64,000 nt of DNA, from IMG/VR virus record IMGVR_UViG_3300043418_000114, positions 186,001 through 250,000 of that record; one strand, written 5' to 3'. The position numbers were made by a program, and so were the translations under genes. The notes under the pieces are model-generated. The model saw nothing but the letters and a program-made list of their open reading frames with translations. It had not been told where the DNA came from and searched no databases. This stretch comes from a virus. This document shows positions 58,538 through 64,000 of the stretch, piece after piece. Position 1 is the first letter of the stretch, and every line of letters starts with the position of its first letter.

Positions 58538-58851
58538 TAATTGGCAAACCTAAAGGCAAAGACCACTATACTTGTTCCTTGAGTGATAAGTATTATGAGA
58601 ATCAATGTAAGAATCCACCAGATTATTACAGTTTGTTTGACTTCCATCAAGTGCCAGATAGCTATACCTTCGTTCCTGACATAAAGAACTATGATAAATT
58701 AGAGAAAGTATGTTATCTATTTCATCACAGGCTAGTTCAGTATTATATTGATCACAATTTAGATCCTGATACCCCGTGGTGGTGGTATGATGACAAAGAG
58801 TTACATGCATTAGCAGATAGGCTAGCACAAAGAATAAAGGACACACTATGA
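58534..58851 (+). CDS. Small acidic hypothetical protein
   Basis: 105 aa: KGKDHYTCSLSDKYYENQCKNPPDYYSLFDFHQVPDSYTFVPDIKNY, then a Trp-Trp-Trp-Tyr stretch and helix ELHALADRLAQRIKDTL. Coupled in the operon on both sides. No known motif; an accessory of the pathway. Confidence 0.7.
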   Translation: MIIGKPKGKDHYTCSLSDKYYENQCKNPPDYYSLFDFHQVPDSYTFVPDIKNYDKLEKVCYLFHHRLVQYYIDHNLDPDTPWWWYDDKELHALADRLAQRIKDTL

Positions 58852-59672
58852 GTACTAAACGAATTTCACACAAAAACACGCCAATGGTCATGCGTATTCC
58901 ATTGCCAGCATCACTAGCACAATTGCAAAAAGAAACACTAGATTTGATTGCTAAACCAAAAGAAGAACGCCGTAGAGTTGACAATGATTCAACATTCGCC
59001 GCACTTGACGCAGGCGAAGAAGGCAAGTACTCAGTCTATTCGAATGATGGCATCGATATGCAAGGCACGACTGGTGAAAAGTTTGAGTACAACGTTGCAT
59101 CGTTCTTTGAAATGAATGACAAAGCCAAGCAATGGGTAGCTGACAATGGCGGCCATCGTCGTGTTATCAGTCCACTAAATCGCTATCGTGGCTACATGAA
59201 TCCTTGGGTCAGTGAGTACTGGGATCCAGGACTAGACGAGCGTGTGTTTGACAAGCCAACTGAGTTGAACGTTGGTATCTTTAAAGAACTAAACGATTGG
59301 TTCAGTAACAAAGGCTATAGTGTTCGTCGTAGTGCTTTAGTCAGAGTTATGCCGCACCAATTCTTGAGTCCCCACGTTGACACTGGTCCTGATTTTATCG
59401 TTCGATTCCAAATCCCAGTTATTCACAATGACAAAGCGGTAATGGGTTTCAGAAAGTCTAAGACTGATCCATGGACAGTATTCAACTTCGAACCAGGTTA
59501 CATCTATGCTGTTAACTCAGGACTAGAACATTTTGCACGTAACGATGGCGACGATGACCGAGTTCAATTCCGTATCTGTGTTGAAGAATACAATGTATTA
59601 GAAGAACTAGGTTTCGAAGAATGGAATCAAGCCATGACTTGGGAAGATTGGGAAACACCCAAGTATGACTGA
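58848..59672 (+). CDS. 2-oxoglutarate/Fe(II) oxygenase, Asp/Asn-hydroxylase-like
   Basis: 274 aa. SPHVDTG gives His176 and Asp178, SGLEHFARN gives His228, and FRI (Arg242) is placed to bind 2-oxoglutarate: the ligand order of aspartyl/asparaginyl beta-hydroxylase-type oxygenases. Likely hydroxylates the pathway product or a carrier-bound intermediate. Followed by a second enzyme of the same class. Confidence 0.82.
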   Translation: MSTKRISHKNTPMVMRIPLPASLAQLQKETLDLIAKPKEERRRVDNDSTFAALDAGEEGKYSVYSNDGIDMQGTTGEKFEYNVASFFEMNDKAKQWVADNGGHRRVISPLNRYRGYMNPWVSEYWDPGLDERVFDKPTELNVGIFKELNDWFSNKGYSVRRSALVRVMPHQFLSPHVDTGPDFIVRFQIPVIHNDKAVMGFRKSKTDPWTVFNFEPGYIYAVNSGLEHFARNDGDDDRVQFRICVEEYNVLEELGFEEWNQAMTWEDWETPKYD

Positions 59673-60303
59673 TTGCTATCAAAGTCATGGTAGCGTTGAC
59701 GAACAAATTGTACTTGAGTTGCACAAATATCTAGACAGTATTTTTCCTCAAGAGATTCGTAATAGTTATCCATTGTCTGAGAATGTGTATTACACATTCC
59801 ACATGAAATACTTGTTTGACAAAAGCGTACCATTGGACATGGACGCATTGTCGTGGTATGGCGATGGTGAACGCACAGTTGACTTGATATATGATATGCA
59901 TCCCTTGAAGATTTACAAGGTCATTGAATCAGTTAGACGAGGGGTAATTGATATCATCGCTGTGGTAGATGATGCGCCTGGTAATGAGACCTTCAAAGAA
60001 TTCATCGGGGCCATGGAAGAAAAAATGGGTCGCAAAGTCCTGAAGGTTGCATTCAGTGTGTGTGGCGAAGGCCATAGAATTAAAATACACAAAGACTTTT
60101 CTGTTAAATACGACAACAAACTTCACTTAGTTATTAAGAACGGTGGAGTTAGTTCGCTTGTATGGTACGACGACAATTTCAAAGAACTTGCTAGATGTAA
60201 TGGGCAAAGTGGTGAATTGTTCTATTTTGAGGGTGACAAATACTTTCACCGTTTTGATAGACCAAAGAGCGAACGCATACATCTAATTATGTGCTTTGAA
60301 TGA
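59665..60303 (+). CDS. Second 2OG/Fe(II) oxygenase-like protein
   Basis: 212 aa. IKIHKDFS gives His142 and Asp144, followed by LHLVIKNGG, and YFHRFDRPKSERIHLIM gives His195 and Arg204, the beta-hydroxylase arrangement. Shorter than its neighbour and different in sequence, so a distinct enzyme rather than a duplicate. Overlaps the upstream gene by 8 nt. Confidence 0.75.
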   Translation: MTDCYQSHGSVDEQIVLELHKYLDSIFPQEIRNSYPLSENVYYTFHMKYLFDKSVPLDMDALSWYGDGERTVDLIYDMHPLKIYKVIESVRRGVIDIIAVVDDAPGNETFKEFIGAMEEKMGRKVLKVAFSVCGEGHRIKIHKDFSVKYDNKLHLVIKNGGVSSLVWYDDNFKELARCNGQSGELFYFEGDKYFHRFDRPKSERIHLIMCFE

Positions 60304-61718
60304 AACAGGTTGACTTTCTAATAATTGGCGCAGGCCTTGCTGGAATTGGTGCGGCAGTTCACTTCCAAAAACAATACCCAAACAAAACTTTTGCTATCGT
60401 AGAGAAACGTGGTAGTATTGGTGGCACATGGGATGTGTTCAAGTACCCAGGTGTTCGTTCAGATAGCGACATGTTTACACTGGGTTACAGTTTCAAACCG
60501 TGGACTGGTAGTTACTATGCCACAGGACAAGAGATTAACAACTACATCAAAGAAACTGCCCAAGAATACAACATTACACAACACATCCATTTCAACACTA
60601 CAGCTAGTGGCTTAGAATGGCAAGACAATCAATGGACTCTATATACTAACAACGATATGTTCGTTGCCAAATTCGTATTGTTTGCTACCGGTTACATCAA
60701 CCACGAACGTTCACACTTCCCATTCATCAAGAACCACAATAGTTTTAAAGGCAAAATCATTCATACTCAGTACTGGGATAGTGACATAGACTATACAGAC
60801 AAGAAAATAGTCGTGATTGGCAGTGGGGCTACTGCATACACATTAGTGCCAGAACTTGCAAAGACAGCAAAACACGTGACTATGATACAGCGTAGTCCTA
60901 GCTATGTACGCAGTGAAGAACGTAACCCTGAATGGTTAAAAGACATTCGTAAAGAACTATCAGACCCACAAGAGATTCATGACAAGGTTAGATTGTACAG
61001 CACTCATATACAGCACAATCAATTTCACAATAGCAGACAAAGACCTGAAGTAATGAAACGGTTGCTTATTAACGATGTTAAGAAACAACTGGATCCAACT
61101 GTTGATATTAAACACTTCACTCCAAACTACATGCCATGGGACCAGCGTATCTGCAAGATTATTGACAATGATTTCATTCAGACTGTCAATAGTGGCACAG
61201 TTTCAATCGAGACTGACACGATTGAATCGTTTACGGTGAACACCGTTGTATTATCATCTGGCAAAGAAGTTGAAGCTGACATTATTGTTATGGCAACTGG
61301 ATTCAAGACTCGCATGATGGGAGATATCTCTATCAAAGTCGATGACGTTGACAAAGATTATACCAAACTAAAAGCATACAAAGGAACAATGATTGAAGAC
61401 TTGCCTAACTTAGGCTATATATTTGGGTATGCCAGCATGTCATGGACGTTGAAGTTAGAACTAGCACTGTCATTCTATTCACGTGTATTTGATTACATGG
61501 ATAAAAACAACTATTCAGTGTTTGTACCATTTGATGAAAACACAGTTGAGTCTGGCACAGGCTTTATTGATTTGAGTGCAAACTTCTATACACGCAGTGA
61601 AGATAAATTCCCTAGACAAGGTGTTGAGTTACCTTGGCAAAACACAAACAATATCGTAGTCGATAAGACTATGTTATTAGAAGACCCAATAGATGATGGA
61701 GTATTGAAATTCAAATGA
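60300..61718 (+). CDS. Flavin-containing (Baeyer-Villiger-type) monooxygenase
   Basis: 472 aa. FAD loop IGAGLAGIGA at 8-17, YPGVRSDSDM near 52, FKGKIIHTQYWD at ~157-168 matching the BVMO fingerprint FxGxxxHxxxW, NADPH loop VIGSGATA near 177. Inserts oxygen next to a ketone, or oxidises S/N atoms. In context it may act on a keto-acyl chain made by the ketoacyl synthase. Confidence 0.88.
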   Translation: MKQVDFLIIGAGLAGIGAAVHFQKQYPNKTFAIVEKRGSIGGTWDVFKYPGVRSDSDMFTLGYSFKPWTGSYYATGQEINNYIKETAQEYNITQHIHFNTTASGLEWQDNQWTLYTNNDMFVAKFVLFATGYINHERSHFPFIKNHNSFKGKIIHTQYWDSDIDYTDKKIVVIGSGATAYTLVPELAKTAKHVTMIQRSPSYVRSEERNPEWLKDIRKELSDPQEIHDKVRLYSTHIQHNQFHNSRQRPEVMKRLLINDVKKQLDPTVDIKHFTPNYMPWDQRICKIIDNDFIQTVNSGTVSIETDTIESFTVNTVVLSSGKEVEADIIVMATGFKTRMMGDISIKVDDVDKDYTKLKAYKGTMIEDLPNLGYIFGYASMSWTLKLELALSFYSRVFDYMDKNNYSVFVPFDENTVESGTGFIDLSANFYTRSEDKFPRQGVELPWQNTNNIVVDKTMLLEDPIDDGVLKFK

Positions 61719-62362
61719 GAGCTTGGACTAAATTCGAACACGGTAATGAAGTACACGAACACATGCTAGATGAGTTTTTAAAGACTCCTGGCATGCCTGA
61801 ACACATGTCAAGTAGAGAAGGCATTAAGATTGCAAAGTTCCAAGAGCATCCTGCTAGTGAGTTCTATATGCTAGTTGTTAGTGGCAAGATGGTAGGATGC
61901 TGTGGCTTCTATGTGTTGCATGATGACAATGGCATATTGTACTGCAAGAGCCCATATCGTTTATACATTTTACCTGAAGGCAATGGTGCATACACTGCTA
62001 ATCGTACCAGTTGGGAAAACATCAGTAGAGATTGGCTAAGTCGTTGGCCTGATATTCCATTCTTGGCAACAGTAAATGTAGGCAATGAAAAGATATTGTA
62101 TTATGAGATTCTTGGCATGCAACGATATACTGACAGATTGCCACTAGATGATCCATTCAGACAAAATCAAAAGTCATTCTACTTGCATCCCAAATTAGTC
62201 AAAGAAATGTACACGTGGCAATATGCATGGTATACCACTAACTATGTTGGATTTCAACGTGAAGAAATGGACATGGATGTTGAAGTCAAGAAACAAATTG
62301 AAGACTACTGGGCTAAAGGATATTGGCTTGGCAAGGGCAACACTGACAGGACAACAGTATGA
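61715..62362 (+). CDS. Acyltransferase-like protein (GNAT-type fold possible)
   Basis: 215 aa. EHPASEFYMLVVSGKMVGCCGFYVLHDDNGILYCKSPYRLYILPE has the beta-sheet core of GNAT-like N-acyltransferases; the CoA-binding loop is not canonical. C-terminal helix EMDMDVEVKKQIEDYWAKGYWLG. Could load or transfer the acyl chain onto an amine; assignment is weak. Confidence 0.55.
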   Translation: MRAWTKFEHGNEVHEHMLDEFLKTPGMPEHMSSREGIKIAKFQEHPASEFYMLVVSGKMVGCCGFYVLHDDNGILYCKSPYRLYILPEGNGAYTANRTSWENISRDWLSRWPDIPFLATVNVGNEKILYYEILGMQRYTDRLPLDDPFRQNQKSFYLHPKLVKEMYTWQYAWYTTNYVGFQREEMDMDVEVKKQIEDYWAKGYWLGKGNTDRTTV

Positions 62363-63561
62363 CAGACATAGCCATTATTGGAGTAGGTATTGTTGACAGT
62401 TTAGGTTTCAACAAAGACGAATGCTGGAACAACATGCTCAACGGTGTTGTTGGACTAAGCCCTAATGTTCTATTCAATAGAGAACAATATCCTATATCAA
62501 AAATCAATAGTGTTCATAGCGTAGACTTGAACAAGATAACACTTGCCGAGTTCACTGACAAAGAAAGACAGAATATGGATCGCATCTTTTTGCTTTCCAT
62601 GCATTCAATATTAGACTGTATCAAAGACAGTAATGTTACATCCACTGATGTTTCAATGATTGTAGGCATGACTAGTTCTATGAAGAATTTAGAACTAGAA
62701 TCTTGGAACAGATTACTCAATAATAAACGCACTGCGCCTAGACAAATGTACTTTGCAATGCGTGATACTATCACATCGACAATCACTCGAATGTTTGGGT
62801 ATACGGGTGCAACAAGTACCATGAGTAACATGTGTACTACATCTATAAGTTCGTTAGATTATGCTGTGCGTTTGTTAAACGACAACGACTGTGCATATTC
62901 ATTAGTCACTGGAGTAGATTCGTTCGTACACCCTCTTGACATGTATGTTATGCAATCAATGGGTGCAACATGCATTGACGAAAATCCATTAACCAAACCA
63001 TTTGACGAGAATCGTAATGGTATCACATTAGGTGAAGGCAGTTGTTCATTCATGCTAACCACCTTAGCTAATGCTAAAAATAACAATCATAAAATCTATG
63101 GCATTATTAAGGGAATAGGTCACGGTACTGAATCTGTGCATGAAACTGACATGAGTACAGATGGTATTGGTTCACGCAATGCTATCAACATGGCACTAAG
63201 AAAAGCAAACTTGTCCAGTGCCGATATTGGATACGTTAATTGTCATGCAACAGGAACACCTCAAGGAGATACTGTCGAATATGATATTGTCAGTAGCATG
63301 TTCCCAAACGTAACAGTAGGTGCAAACAAATCAAATATCGGACACACCATGGGTGCGTGTGGTATGCTTGAGTTGTTCTACACGATCATGGCGTTGAATC
63401 GTCAGGTAGCACCACCTATCGCTAATTTAATTACCCCTATAGGTCATTCAATAAATATCCCAATGACCATGCAAACAATTGACACTATGTATGCCCTAAA
63501 GAATTCTTTTGGCTTTGGTGGCAAAAGTAGTTGCGTTGTCATTGAACGGGGAACATTATGA
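62359..63561 (+). CDS. Beta-ketoacyl synthase (KAS/FabF-like)
   Basis: 400 aa, thiolase fold with complete catalytic set: Cys159 in SNMCTTSISS, His296 in NCHATGTPQGD, Lys324 and His329 in GANKSNIGHTMGACG, and C-terminal NSFGFGGKSSCVV. Catalyses decarboxylative condensation of malonyl thioesters. Shorter than FabF-type by few residues and diverged at the N-terminus. No acyl carrier protein or KR gene lies within the window, so it may use the host ACP. Confidence 0.92.
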   Translation: MTDIAIIGVGIVDSLGFNKDECWNNMLNGVVGLSPNVLFNREQYPISKINSVHSVDLNKITLAEFTDKERQNMDRIFLLSMHSILDCIKDSNVTSTDVSMIVGMTSSMKNLELESWNRLLNNKRTAPRQMYFAMRDTITSTITRMFGYTGATSTMSNMCTTSISSLDYAVRLLNDNDCAYSLVTGVDSFVHPLDMYVMQSMGATCIDENPLTKPFDENRNGITLGEGSCSFMLTTLANAKNNNHKIYGIIKGIGHGTESVHETDMSTDGIGSRNAINMALRKANLSSADIGYVNCHATGTPQGDTVEYDIVSSMFPNVTVGANKSNIGHTMGACGMLELFYTIMALNRQVAPPIANLITPIGHSINIPMTMQTIDTMYALKNSFGFGGKSSCVVIERGTL

Positions 63562-64000
63562 AGTTAGCAATGGTTTCAGCACATACAGTTGACTTTTACC
63601 ATTTTTTCAAAATTCAATATGCAATGATGCAGATGTATGACCCATTGGTTAAAATCACTGTAGCAAAGAGTGATACATTCGAGCAGTTCAATGAGAAGGT
63701 TGATTGGGTAGATTTAGGATATCCTGATTTCTTGCATCCAATGCATCGTAACTATACAACCAAATTCAACTTTGCACGTGCTCCGTTGGCACAATCAGTA
63801 GATGCAGACCGAGTAGCATGGGTAGATGCAGATATATTGCCTCTAGTTCCAACCGCTATTAGCAACTTCATGACTGTAAGTGACAAGCCCACAGTAGCAC
63901 ACAATGTATACATGAGCGATGAACAATATGATGGGTGGAATAGTCTTACTGAATGGTATGGAGTTGGTAAGTTACCATGTTATAATTGCGGATTGGTTGC
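63558..64000 (+). CDS. Glycosyltransferase-like protein, 5' part
   Basis: Begins at ATG 63558 overlapping the previous TGA and runs off the window end. MKLAMVSAHTVDFYHFFKIQYAMMQMYDPLVK then RVAWVDADILPLVPTAI, a DxD-type metal site of GT-A glycosyltransferases. Ninth gene of the operon; a second sugar-adding step is inferred. Confidence 0.65.
   Translation, partial: MKLAMVSAHTVDFYHFFKIQYAMMQMYDPLVKITVAKSDTFEQFNEKVDWVDLGYPDFLHPMHRNYTTKFNFARAPLAQSVDADRVAWVDADILPLVPTAISNFMTVSDKPTVAHNVYMSDEQYDGWNSLTEWYGVGKLPCYNCGLV

Overview
The window looks like part of a very large T4-type tailed phage of a Gram-negative (proteobacterial) host. Evidence: short genes packed with ATGA stop/start overlaps; host-type sigma-70 promoters with near-perfect TTGACA and 17-bp spacers; separate T4-like late promoters (TATAAATA/GATAAATA) in front of virion-type genes; a T4-type RNA ligase; tail-fibre-like proteins; and no chromosomal housekeeping operons. 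The infA, erpA and rpoZ homologues and the boxA sequences are proteobacterial in character. The host itself cannot be named from the sequence.

Layout. 1-6.9 kb (+): end of a HAD nucleotidase, small virion-associated genes, translation factor IF-1, two SGNH-like proteins, an ErpA-type Fe-S carrier and two tail-fibre-like proteins, closed by a bidirectional terminator. 6.9-35.8 kb (-): about 85 small early genes in several sigma-70 operons, including a tandem array of diverged proteins ending in LRW, an L7/L12 C-terminal-domain protein, a protein with an SSB-like tail, RNA ligase, a polynucleotide-kinase-like ATPase, YqeY, a phosphoesterase and a class-I release factor interrupted by an in-frame TGA. 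36-39.7 kb (-): a Ro60/TROVE-like vWA protein flanked by structured non-coding RNA, a PP-loop protein and an RNA polymerase omega homologue. 39.7-54.9 kb: about 50 tRNA genes covering all 20 amino acids, almost all on the minus strand and mostly with encoded CCA, mixed with tRNA-like RNAs, inverted-repeat-bounded RNAs, three HNH endonucleases and a few late genes. 55.8-64 kb: an NAD-dependent sugar dehydratase (-), then an uninterrupted (+) operon of at least nine genes: putative glycosyltransferase, fatty-acid desaturase, two 2-oxoglutarate/Fe oxygenases, flavin monooxygenase, acyltransferase-like protein, ketoacyl synthase and a second glycosyltransferase-like gene cut by the window end.

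How the parts fit. The phage carries a large translation kit (IF-1, L12-like domain, release factor, full tRNA set, RNA repair enzymes). The tRNA array is driven by promoters that imitate rRNA operon leaders (TTGACA-N17-TACAAT, then a boxB-like hairpin and boxA). Within and beside the array are seven RNAs closed by a covarying AGGAT.../...ATCCT helix with a conserved CAGCAA; two of them carry a circularly permuted tRNA body, the topology described for bacterial Y RNAs, and two flank the Ro-like gene. The most unusual systems are this Ro/Y-RNA-like/tRNA complex and the terminal lipid- or polyketide-like biosynthetic operon.
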